Below, piece by piece: positions 8,694-15,807 of a stretch of DNA of 37,428 nt (its first letter is position 1; every line of letters starts with the position of its first letter). Source of the DNA: Anaerolineales bacterium (GTDB lineage Bacteria; Chloroflexota; Anaerolineae; Anaerolineales; Villigracilaceae); NCBI GenBank assembly GCA_919902735.1, contig CAKKRM010000213.1, positions 10,969-48,396 on the forward strand, given 5' to 3'. Under the pieces are notes generated by a model. The model was not told the DNA's origin. It saw only the letters and a program-made list of their open reading frames with translations, and did not search any database. Both the position numbers and the translations under genes were made by a program.

Positions 8694-9281
8694 ATGAGCA
8701 TCTTCATTCTTCTGTTAGCCCTCGCCATTTGGGGAGTTGTGCATTCTTTCCTTGCCTCTCATTTAGCGAAAGACCTGTTTCGCCTGCGGGCGGGCAGCAT
8801 GGATTTTTACCGCCTTGCCTACAATATTTTTGCAGGCGTCAGCTTTCTCCCCATTCTGTATCTGATGGCAACTTTGCCAGACCAACCTGTTTATCAAGTC
8901 TCCGCGCCGTGGAGCTATCTCATGCTGGGCGGGCAGGTGTTCGCGGCGCTGATGCTGTTCACCGCGTTCCTGCAAACGGACTCGCTGTCCTTTGTGGGCT
9001 TGCGTCAATTGTTTGAGAAAGAGAAAACAGGCGCGCTCGTCACACGCGGCTTGTATCGCGTGGTACGGCACCCGTTGTACACATTCAGTTTGTTGTACAT
9101 CTGGCTTTCGCCAAGAGTTTCGCAAAATTCACTTGTGTTTTATATCGGCGTTACCCTTTATGTTTTGATCGGCGCATATTTTGAAGAGCGCAAACTGTTG
9201 CGTGATTTTGGCGAAGCCTATGCCGAGTACAGGCGCAAGACGCCGATGTTAATCCCAGGTCTGGTGTTGGGAAAGAAGTAG
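8694..9281 (+). CDS. Isoprenylcysteine carboxyl methyltransferase/NnrU-like membrane protein
   Basis: Start chosen at ATG 8694 (MSIFILL), 13 bases after AAGGA. An upstream GTG at 8646 would run through the inverted repeat. The 195-residue product has about five hydrophobic segments. Its C-terminal signature RGLYRVVRHPLYTFSLLY followed by EERKLLRDFGEAYAEYRRKT is typical of the ICMT/PEMT-like integral membrane methyltransferase fold (also NnrU and MddA-like proteins), where the RHPLY and EE segments help bind S-adenosylmethionine. The methyl acceptor is unknown. It stands alone between two repeat-rich gaps. Confidence 0.8.
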   Translation: MSIFILLLALAIWGVVHSFLASHLAKDLFRLRAGSMDFYRLAYNIFAGVSFLPILYLMATLPDQPVYQVSAPWSYLMLGGQVFAALMLFTAFLQTDSLSFVGLRQLFEKEKTGALVTRGLYRVVRHPLYTFSLLYIWLSPRVSQNSLVFYIGVTLYVLIGAYFEERKLLRDFGEAYAEYRRKTPMLIPGLVLGKK

Positions 9282-9355
9282 CCGTTTTTTTATCAGGGTG
9301 GAGAATGTATGGGTTGGGGCGGCAGGCATGGGCGGGGAGGGAAGCGCGGCGGATG

Positions 9356-9718
9356 CTAATCATAAATCCCGCCCGTCTCCATCCCCAAAACAGATGTCAA
9401 TCCCTGAACAAATAAACTCCCCCCGAACAACAAAACCGTGTTCTTCACATTTCCGCTGATAATGGACCAGTGCACGCCAAATGCGAAAGCAGACACGCCG
9501 ATGATGACGAGAAGTAATCCGCTCAACAACAGGCGGCTTTGGGCGATGGGCTGGATGCTGTCCTTGAATGTCGGAATGCCGAAATAGATTGCCAGTATCC
9601 CCGCGCCCGTCTTGAAGGCGATCCAGCCCAATGCCTCGCCCGCCGATACGCATGAGAGGATCAGCAATACGCCGAAGATGGCGTTTAGAAAAGCGATAAG
9701 AATGGAAATGACTTTCAT
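9356..9718 (-). CDS. Small four-helix membrane protein, unknown function
   Basis: The 120-residue minus-strand product starts MKVISILIAFLNAIFGV and is almost entirely hydrophobic, with about four predicted TM segments. A perfect AGGAGG site (9726-9731 on the minus strand) lies 7 bases before the ATG, which supports it over the overlapping minus-strand frame. I recognise no family. It is convergent with the methyltransferase-like gene and separate from the RRM gene upstream of it. Confidence 0.65.
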   Translation of the reverse strand: MKVISILIAFLNAIFGVLLILSCVSAGEALGWIAFKTGAGILAIYFGIPTFKDSIQPIAQSRLLLSGLLLVIIGVSAFAFGVHWSIISGNVKNTVLLFGGSLFVQGLTSVLGMETGGIYD

Positions 9719-9822
9719 GGCTGTGCCTCCTAGTTTCCTGCTTCAAGGATACAAGGAGGCCGCTGGCAAAGTCTATTGAGAGTCTGTCAAATGCTATAAG
9801 GTCCCTCCGCCCGCTCTCGCGG

Positions 9823-9865
9823 AAAAAAAGAAAAATCCCCCGCTCCTTTTGGAGTAGGGGATTTT
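9823..9865 (-). terminator. Terminator of the RRM gene (minus strand)
   Basis: On the minus strand, AAAATCCCC and CTCC pair with GGAG and GGGGATTTT around an AAAA loop, with a 2-base internal loop, followed by C and seven Ts. It lies 28 bases past the RRM stop codon. Confidence 0.85.
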
Positions 9866-9892
9866 GTGATGCGATGTATCTTTGTGCTGCGC

Positions 9893-10147
9893 TTACCCAA
9901 CTTTTGGTTTGGCAACATTGACTTTGAGCGTGCTATCGGCCAGGGAATAAGCATTGAACATGCTGATGGCCTTGTCTGCTTCGGCCTGATCGGGCATGGA
10001 GACAAATGCAAAGCCCTTCGAGAGGCCAGAGACCTTGTCCATGACAAGCTCGCATGAAGAGACCGCCCCAGCGGTTGCGAACAAGGTATTGATTTCAGCC
10101 TGCGTGGTGGCCTTGCTCAGGTTTCCTACATAAATTCGAGTATCCAT
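9893..10147 (-). CDS. Single-RRM RNA-binding protein
   Basis: Start chosen at the ATG giving MDTRIYVGNLSKATT; an upstream in-frame start adds 16 unrelated residues. The 84-residue protein is one RNA-recognition motif. RNP2 is IYVGNL near the start and RNP1 is KGFAFVSM in the middle, with the family's usual beta-alpha-beta-beta-alpha-beta length and little tail. Such short RRM proteins occur in cyanobacteria and Chloroflexota, where some are cold-induced and bind single-stranded RNA. It has its own terminator. Its about 100-base upstream leader is not obviously structured. Confidence 0.9.
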   Translation of the reverse strand: MDTRIYVGNLSKATTQAEINTLFATAGAVSSCELVMDKVSGLSKGFAFVSMPDQAEADKAISMFNAYSLADSTLKVNVAKPKVG

Positions 10148-10330
10148 TTTGTTACTGCTTTCTTCCAGCTCGGCTGGAAATAAAAATGACCGCAACCTTT
10201 TATAAGCGGGTCAACGGCCAAGGTACGACAGAACGATCCAGTTATTTGTTACCTGTTCAGTTTAACACAGTTTCTGTCCATAGCCGGGGCTACAAGAAAT
10301 GCTTATGTTGGCTGATTTGGGAGGCGAAAG

Positions 10331-10363
10331 GGATAGAAGATGGATAGAGGATCGATAGGGGAT
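10331..10363. repeat. Three 11-bp tandem repeats
   Basis: Units GGATAGAAGAT, GGATAGAGGAT and CGATAGGGGAT follow without gaps. The 11-bp period is close to one DNA turn, so they could be regulator sites on one face of the helix, or a decaying minisatellite. Confidence 0.6.
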
Positions 10364-10536
10364 GACAAAAGGCTAAAATTATGAGAAACAGGACACTATC
10401 TTCGTGTAGGCAAGCGCCTGAGCTAGTTCCTGTAAAAGTTACCCGGCTTTAATGCAGCCTCCATCATTTCCAAATTGACCCCGCAATGTTATAGCAAGAA
10501 TATTGAAGCGGGGCTTGATTTTTGAGGAAGTAATTT

Positions 10537-10565
10537 TTGAATTTTGCGGGCTTAAGTAGTATAAT
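10537..10565 (+). promoter_or_regulatory. Sigma70-type promoter for the kinase/TIR island
   Basis: TTGAAT (10537-10542), 17-base spacer, then TATAAT (10560-10565), a perfect -10 box. Predicted start near 10572, about 70 bases before the leader ORF and 125 before the first kinase gene. Confidence 0.6.
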
Positions 10566-10642
10566 TTTCAAACAACGATATTTTGGGTTTTACCTAGTGG
10601 TAGCAGAACATCATAACCACTATATTTAGTGGGAGAATCAAT

Positions 10643-10693
10643 ATGCAAACCATTGTCGATGCTTTCTTCAATATTCAACAAAATCCAGAGTAA
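10643..10693 (+). CDS. 16-codon leader ORF ending 2 bases before the first kinase gene
   Basis: ATG 10643 is preceded by GGGAGA (6-base gap) and opens MQTIVDAFFNIQQNPE. The stop lies 2 bases before ATG 10696. The kinase start itself has only a poor ribosome site, so translation of this peptide may feed ribosomes into it (coupling). It could be a leader peptide or chance. Confidence 0.4.
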   Translation: MQTIVDAFFNIQQNPE

Positions 10694-10695
10694 TT

Positions 10696-12471
10696 ATGGC
10701 AGATAACCCGAACACCCCATTATTTGCTGATCGTTATCGCTTTGAGCCTGTAGCTAATGATTGGGATCGTGGCCGCAGTGGGTATACTCGCCTTGTAAAC
10801 GATCTGAAAGAAAATCGCCTGGGGGTTATTAAGCGTGCAGAGACAATATCAAAACAATCAACCGAAGGACTAAAGAACGAAATCAAGGCTTTAAAGACAC
10901 TCAAAGGATTAGGTGTGCCTGAAGTATATGATACTAGCCAGACCATGTATGGTTCAAAAAACTATGATTACATGGTTATTGAATATATAGACGCGATTCG
11001 TGTCGAAAAGAATCTGGGTTCTTTGAGCATTGTTGAACGCGCCGAAATCATCACCAAGCTTTTTAGACTTTTATCTCAGGCTCATCAAAAAGGGATTGTA
11101 AACGGCGATGTTGATCTAAAGCACTTATTCTGGCGGACAGATAAAAAACGACTAGATCAGAAGGAACTTATCATCATTGATTGGGGAAATGCGAAGCTTA
11201 GTGTTGATCCAAGAAAGAAAACAGATTTTGCTTATGACCTGGCACGTGCTGCAGAGATTATCTTTTCTCTTGTAACTCGTCAGGGTCATCCTCCCGCCAC
11301 TGGCACTATTGCACTACCAGATGATACTGGGTTGATTGTTGGAATAGGGCTTTTGCCGCTGGAATTTCGAAAACTCTCTAAATGGGCACCGCGTACACCT
11401 TCAGATAGCGCGGAGGCTCCTTATACAGCAAAAGAGCTATATGAAATCTCAAAGGAATGGCTTGATGCAATAAAGAGGGCAAAACCTTATAAATCGACGC
11501 GTCAGATACGCCGTATAACATTTTGGGGCGGCATAATATTTATTGCTATTGCTTTATTCATATTTTTCCTAAATTCTATACTTCCTAAGTATTTATCTCT
11601 GTCCACGCCTACATTGCGAGCTTCTGAAACAGCCACAGTTCCTGTCACAAATGAGCCGTACTTGATACTGACTATATCACCAACAATTATTCCAACAGAG
11701 ACTGTCACACCCAAGCCAACTGAAACTGTCACGTCGACTCCGTCGCTACTCCTCCCATCTCCAGGTGCATATTCTTCATTGATAGCCTTTAACAAAACCA
11801 TTCCCTCTAATGAATTCCTAACATTGGAAAAGAAGGAATGTTGGGAAAACAATCCATTAGTCTTATTTCCTAATGAAGGTTTCACCAGGAGGACAGATCA
11901 GAATTGGAGGTTTGAAGTTGGATCAGAGCGATCAGTGGATGATATTGTTCAAGTAGATTTTAGTAATTGTTTCCTAAATAAACAAGTTGATGCTGTTGCA
12001 TTAAATATTGAGGTTACTAAGCTTGAGCCAAAAAGAGAGTTTGGGTTTTTTCTTGAGGGCCAAAACGGCCAAAGAAGGGAATATACGTTTTGGTTAGATG
12101 AAGATAAGGTATTATCTCTGCGGATTCGGGAGGACGATAAAATTTGGAAAGATTATGAACTCAAGTCAGTCGTCAATGCTGCACATATAAAACTTGGTGG
12201 AAATTCGAACAATACATTTCCGTTTTCCCCCTACTATCAGTTTCCCGTGCAGATTTTTATTGAGATAGACAATCAAAGCTTGGATATTATTTATCTGCTT
12301 GAAGGTAAATCAGGAAGGCCACTAGCTACTGATATGGATCCCAAAGGAATGATAGGAATAAACGAGACTGCTCGTCCAACTTTAGGCCAACTTCAAAAGG
12401 TTGGGATCATTGGGCGCGGCGGCCAAACTAAAATTCTTATTTGGCCATTCACCACATTTACAAGGAAATGA
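10696..12471 (+). CDS. Membrane-anchored atypical protein kinase with extracellular domain
   Basis: The 591-residue product has a kinase-like fold at residues about 12-260: probable ATP-binding Lys46 (VIKR), helix-C Glu62, catalytic loop VNGDVDLKHLFW (Asp138, with His143 where Asn is usual) and IIDWGNAK (Asp162) in place of DFG. The IDW motif recalls aminoglycoside/choline kinase-like families, the overall layout Ser/Thr kinases. A basic stretch, one TM segment (274-293), a Thr/Pro-rich stalk (about 300-355) and a probable beta-sandwich extracellular domain (360-591) follow. It could pass an outside signal to the cytosolic kinase. It is the first large gene of the island; kinase activity is inferred. 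Confidence 0.75.
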   Translation: MADNPNTPLFADRYRFEPVANDWDRGRSGYTRLVNDLKENRLGVIKRAETISKQSTEGLKNEIKALKTLKGLGVPEVYDTSQTMYGSKNYDYMVIEYIDAIRVEKNLGSLSIVERAEIITKLFRLLSQAHQKGIVNGDVDLKHLFWRTDKKRLDQKELIIIDWGNAKLSVDPRKKTDFAYDLARAAEIIFSLVTRQGHPPATGTIALPDDTGLIVGIGLLPLEFRKLSKWAPRTPSDSAEAPYTAKELYEISKEWLDAIKRAKPYKSTRQIRRITFWGGIIFIAIALFIFFLNSILPKYLSLSTPTLRASETATVPVTNEPYLILTISPTIIPTETVTPKPTETVTSTPSLLLPSPGAYSSLIAFNKTIPSNEFLTLEKKECWENNPLVLFPNEGFTRRTDQNWRFEVGSERSVDDIVQVDFSNCFLNKQVDAVALNIEVTKLEPKREFGFFLEGQNGQRREYTFWLDEDKVLSLRIREDDKIWKDYELKSVVNAAHIKLGGNSNNTFPFSPYYQFPVQIFIEIDNQSLDIIYLLEGKSGRPLATDMDPKGMIGINETARPTLGQLQKVGIIGRGGQTKILIWPFTTFTRK

Positions 12472-12505
12472 GTAGGTCTCGTTTGGCCCTTATGGAGGGT
12501 TTATT

Positions 12506-14497
12506 ATGACTATGACTAACCTGAACGACTTATACACTGATTTTTTTCGAATAGATATGGACGCACGCGGTGGGTATGCGCGGGTGGCTGATGTAGTCTC
12601 GCATCAAGCAGACGGCACTCTGATTCATCGCGCCTTTAAACTTATGCGTGATGAATTTAAAGATAAACAAGTCGGTATGGAGCGATTCGAAAACGAATTG
12701 AGGATATTGATCGAAATTACAAACGATAGGAATGCGCCGCCAGCCATTACCCGGGTTTATGATAGCGGGTTTGCACCTGTAGAACTTTCCAGAACCTTAC
12801 ATAATCTGCATGATGCTGAGAAGCTAACCCCAAATCTTCAAATTGTTTCTACAGGGGTAGACATACGGGCATTCCTTGAAATGAAGTCTGCTTTGATGGA
12901 GAAAGGGTCTAATAGTTGGGTGCCTTATCTTGTAGTAGATCTCGCACCTTATAGTGATAGTTTGCTACGGCAGATCAAGCCTCAATCTGCAACGGAGTTT
13001 TTGAACTTATACAGATTACCTGTTGATACTATCATCGAAATGGCTCTCCAACTTACAGACGTGATCGAATATTTACATAAGAGACTTCGATACACCTATA
13101 TCGACTGGAAGCCGGAACACATTTATTGGAATGGCCCGTTAAAACAACTAAAGGTAATTGATTGGAATGTTACTCATCGGCTGAAAGACAACCCAAAGGA
13201 AAAACAATTAGTTCGTGAAGATATCCGCATGTTATGTGGCGCAGCGCTTTATTGTAGTCTTGCACTTACAGACCCGGAAGATCAAGGTAAATCTATTGGG
13301 CTAGCCCCGGATTACCCAAAGAATTTGTGGCCCAGTTTAGGGCCAAGATATTGGACAGATCGGCCCAATTTTTATGAACGCGATGCTATTCTGGGTGAAA
13401 AAATTAAGGTGTTGGTACGGAAAGGCTTGGATCCGAACCAAGGTTTCAACTCGCCAAAAGAACTGAAAAACTCACTAAATCAATATCTGGAACAAAACGA
13501 TACGGAGCATGGTGAAGCAGGTGATTTGGGAGTAAATGTAAATTTGCCGTTGGAGGCTGTACAGCATTATCGTCGAGCCCGTTCTTATATTGCGGCGGAA
13601 GATTACACCTATGCTGTGATTGCTCTAGAGGTGGCTATAGAAACCGCAAGAGTTGCGGGCATGAACTACCCGGATGCAGCAAGCCTCTTAACAAGCGTTC
13701 AGAATATCTTGAAAGTAGGAGAGGTCAGACAAAAGGTCAAACTGGCTTTGGATTTAGGAGCTTGGCAGGAGGCCATAAAACTCTATGAAAAATCTCTTGA
13801 CCTGGACCCGGAAAACATAACACCAATGAAGAAAGAGTATAACGGTCTTCAGAGCCTATTAACTTTGGAAGCAGAGTTGAGAAACAAAGGTATTATAAAA
13901 TTCTTCACGAAATCATATCAATTGCAATACGCGTTGAAGTCCACTGAGGATATAGTCAATCCGGGAAATCTTCTATATACTTTTGTAAAGCGACAATATA
14001 ACAAAATTAGGCTGATACAGTTTGGGGGGATGCTTTCGATGCTCGTCATCGTTGTATTTGCATCATTGTCAACTGGAAATTTTCGTTATTCTCCACTGTT
14101 TTTAGGCGATACTGCTACAGCAACCTATACCTTAACTTCTATTCCTTCTATGACAATTACTAAGGTTGTTGCCACACCAGAACCGACCCTCACGTTCACG
14201 GTTACACCTACTGCGACTGTGACAGATACACCTTTGCCTGTAGCCACGCCTACAGTGATTCCACGTTATGGTGTACTTACTGTCTCATTTTTTTACCCTG
14301 TTGAAGAACCGAATGGAAAGAGGATTGAGCCTTCCCTCAAATTAGATCAGTTCGTTACAATTGTAGAAGAAAAGAAAGATTCAAACGATGTTCTTTGGTA
14401 CAAATGTGTATGGGAAACCGAAGGCGTGCCAGGTATAGGTTGGATCCTGGCGGACGATATTAGATTTGCGCCACCTCCAACGACTTCGACACCATAG
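12506..14497 (+). CDS. Atypical kinase - TPR - TM - SH3-like protein
   Basis: GGAGGG lies 6 bases before ATG 12506. The 663-residue protein has an N-terminal kinase-like domain (1-325): loop RGGYARV, Lys45 (FKLM), Glu64, catalytic loop YIDWKPEHIYW (Asp200, His205) and VIDWN (Asp219). A long insert of about 50 residues sits before the hinge-like YLVVDLAPY. A helical module shared with three neighbours lies at about 351-436, ending in a TPR (AWQEAIKLYEKSLDLDPEN). It is followed by a TM segment (about 506-527), a Thr/Pro stalk (535-590) and a C-terminal SH3-like domain ending GWILADDIRF. It is the kinase of module A, paired with the TPR-TIR gene just downstream. Confidence 0.75.
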   Translation: MTMTNLNDLYTDFFRIDMDARGGYARVADVVSHQADGTLIHRAFKLMRDEFKDKQVGMERFENELRILIEITNDRNAPPAITRVYDSGFAPVELSRTLHNLHDAEKLTPNLQIVSTGVDIRAFLEMKSALMEKGSNSWVPYLVVDLAPYSDSLLRQIKPQSATEFLNLYRLPVDTIIEMALQLTDVIEYLHKRLRYTYIDWKPEHIYWNGPLKQLKVIDWNVTHRLKDNPKEKQLVREDIRMLCGAALYCSLALTDPEDQGKSIGLAPDYPKNLWPSLGPRYWTDRPNFYERDAILGEKIKVLVRKGLDPNQGFNSPKELKNSLNQYLEQNDTEHGEAGDLGVNVNLPLEAVQHYRRARSYIAAEDYTYAVIALEVAIETARVAGMNYPDAASLLTSVQNILKVGEVRQKVKLALDLGAWQEAIKLYEKSLDLDPENITPMKKEYNGLQSLLTLEAELRNKGIIKFFTKSYQLQYALKSTEDIVNPGNLLYTFVKRQYNKIRLIQFGGMLSMLVIVVFASLSTGNFRYSPLFLGDTATATYTLTSIPSMTITKVVATPEPTLTFTVTPTATVTDTPLPVATPTVIPRYGVLTVSFFYPVEEPNGKRIEPSLKLDQFVTIVEEKKDSNDVLWYKCVWETEGVPGIGWILADDIRFAPPPTTSTP

Positions 14498-14576
14498 ATC
14501 AATAAAGCATGTATTACATACACATGTTCTTGCATAATACATATAAATTTCAAGCTATAAAAGGGATATTTTCATC

Positions 14577-15719
14577 ATGGATATAAAAGAATTAATAGCG
14601 AGCGCAGATAATGCCTATTATGCAACGGAGTATGATAAGGCGATAGAGTTGTATAAGCAAGCTTTGGATTTAGACCCTGATAATAATCACGCTCAAGAAC
14701 AAATGCCAAAGGCTGAATTTTATAGATCTTTTAAAGGTGTAAAGCCCGAGGATTTGATGGCAGAGGCCCTACAATTGTTTAAACGATCACGTTCTTTTAT
14801 TGATATTGGTGACTTGGAAGAGGCGAAGTCTTTATTGCAAAAAGCAATCAGTGTAGCGGAAAAAGCTGGCGTGGACTTTACGAATGCTAAAGCTGTTCTT
14901 GAAAATCTACACAACGCCTCTAAGGCAACCGAGTTTAAGAAAAGAGCTCTTGATGAATTGGATAAACAACTATGGGTTAGAGCCGAAGCTAACCTCAGCC
15001 TTGCGAATGATTTAGATCCAACGGATCATATCGTTCAAGTATTGTTGCCTCATTTAAGGAGTCTGCTCAAAGCGCAGAATTTAGTCGAGCAATTGAATTC
15101 AGGTTTTGGTAGCGTGAGAAACCTTTTGAAGATAGATAAAGAGATCCAAAGCATTCTTGAGAGTACAAACGAGACTCCAATACTAAGAAATCTGTGGCTA
15201 CAAGTCCTTGGGGCACGACGTCCAAAGTCTATTCAATTGGTAGCCGCAGAGAAAATGAAGTCACACACTCCGAAAATCTTTATTAGTTATTCACACAAGG
15301 ATGAGAGCTACAAGGATGAATTTGTCACGATGTTTGCGGGTTTACAGCGGCGTGGCGTTATCAATGCATGGCAAGACCGCTTCATCGAGGCAGGTGAAGA
15401 ATGGTTTGACGCTATTCGAAATGCCATGGATGAATGTAACATGGCTGTTTTATTAATAAGCCCTGATTTTATCGCTTCTAGTTTTATTCAGCAGGAAGAA
15501 CTTAAACGCCTGTTCGAGCGTCGCGTTAAAGAAGGTCTACGGGTTTTGCCTATTATTATTCGACCGTGTTTATGGCAAGAAGAACCTGTTATTAAACACT
15601 TGCAAGCTCTTCCGAAAGACGGAAAACCGGTAATTAGTTTTTCCCAAACTAATGGCGAACGCGATCAGGTTTGGGCTGATATTGGAAAGAAGATCAAGGA
15701 AATTGCCGAAAATTTATGA
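14577..15719 (+). CDS. TPR-TIR domain protein, probable NAD-consuming effector
   Basis: AAGGGA lies 10 bases before ATG 14577. The 380-residue product starts with a TPR (YDKAIELYKQALDLDPDN, 19-36), then the helical module shared with the island kinases (about 62-152). It ends in a TIR domain (about 232-375): PKIFISYSHKDESYKDEF opens it, and SPDFIASSFIQQEEL carries the probable catalytic Glu307, in the place of the SxWCxxE motif of bacterial TIR NADases (Trp and Cys are Phe and Ile here). Many bacterial TIR proteins are immune effectors that hydrolyse NAD or make cyclic ADP-ribose signals. The N-terminus is paralogous to the product at 18499-19359, which has TM helices instead of TIR. Confidence 0.85.
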   Translation: MDIKELIASADNAYYATEYDKAIELYKQALDLDPDNNHAQEQMPKAEFYRSFKGVKPEDLMAEALQLFKRSRSFIDIGDLEEAKSLLQKAISVAEKAGVDFTNAKAVLENLHNASKATEFKKRALDELDKQLWVRAEANLSLANDLDPTDHIVQVLLPHLRSLLKAQNLVEQLNSGFGSVRNLLKIDKEIQSILESTNETPILRNLWLQVLGARRPKSIQLVAAEKMKSHTPKIFISYSHKDESYKDEFVTMFAGLQRRGVINAWQDRFIEAGEEWFDAIRNAMDECNMAVLLISPDFIASSFIQQEELKRLFERRVKEGLRVLPIIIRPCLWQEEPVIKHLQALPKDGKPVISFSQTNGERDQVWADIGKKIKEIAENL

Positions 15720-15790
15720 GCGTGGATTATTATAGACAGGCGCGGAAATAAAGGCAAAGATGATATGGCTCATGCTTTATTGTCAGCTCT

Positions 15791-15799
15791 TGTTATAAT
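15791..15799 (+). promoter_or_regulatory. Extended -10 promoter giving a probably leaderless mRNA
   Basis: TGTTATAAT is a perfect extended -10 element ending 8 bases before ATG 15808, so transcription would begin at about the start codon. No good -35 box and no ribosome site are present. The start codon is supported by alignment with the paralogue at 12506. Confidence 0.5.
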
Positions 15800-15807
15800 A
15801 GTGCCCA

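Larger units (their letters stand above)
10148..10642. other. About 495-bp divergent intergenic region
   Basis: It lies between the minus-strand RRM gene and the plus-strand island. It holds three 11-bp tandem repeats (10331-10363) and a promoter candidate (10537-10565). I see no RNA gene and no supported ORF in the rest. Confidence 0.6.

Noticed and set aside
14498-14576. Separate promoter for the TPR-TIR gene (TTGCAT and TATAAA words)
   Set aside because: Spacing between candidate -35 and -10 boxes is too long (20 bases), and the region is AT-rich enough to give such words by chance.
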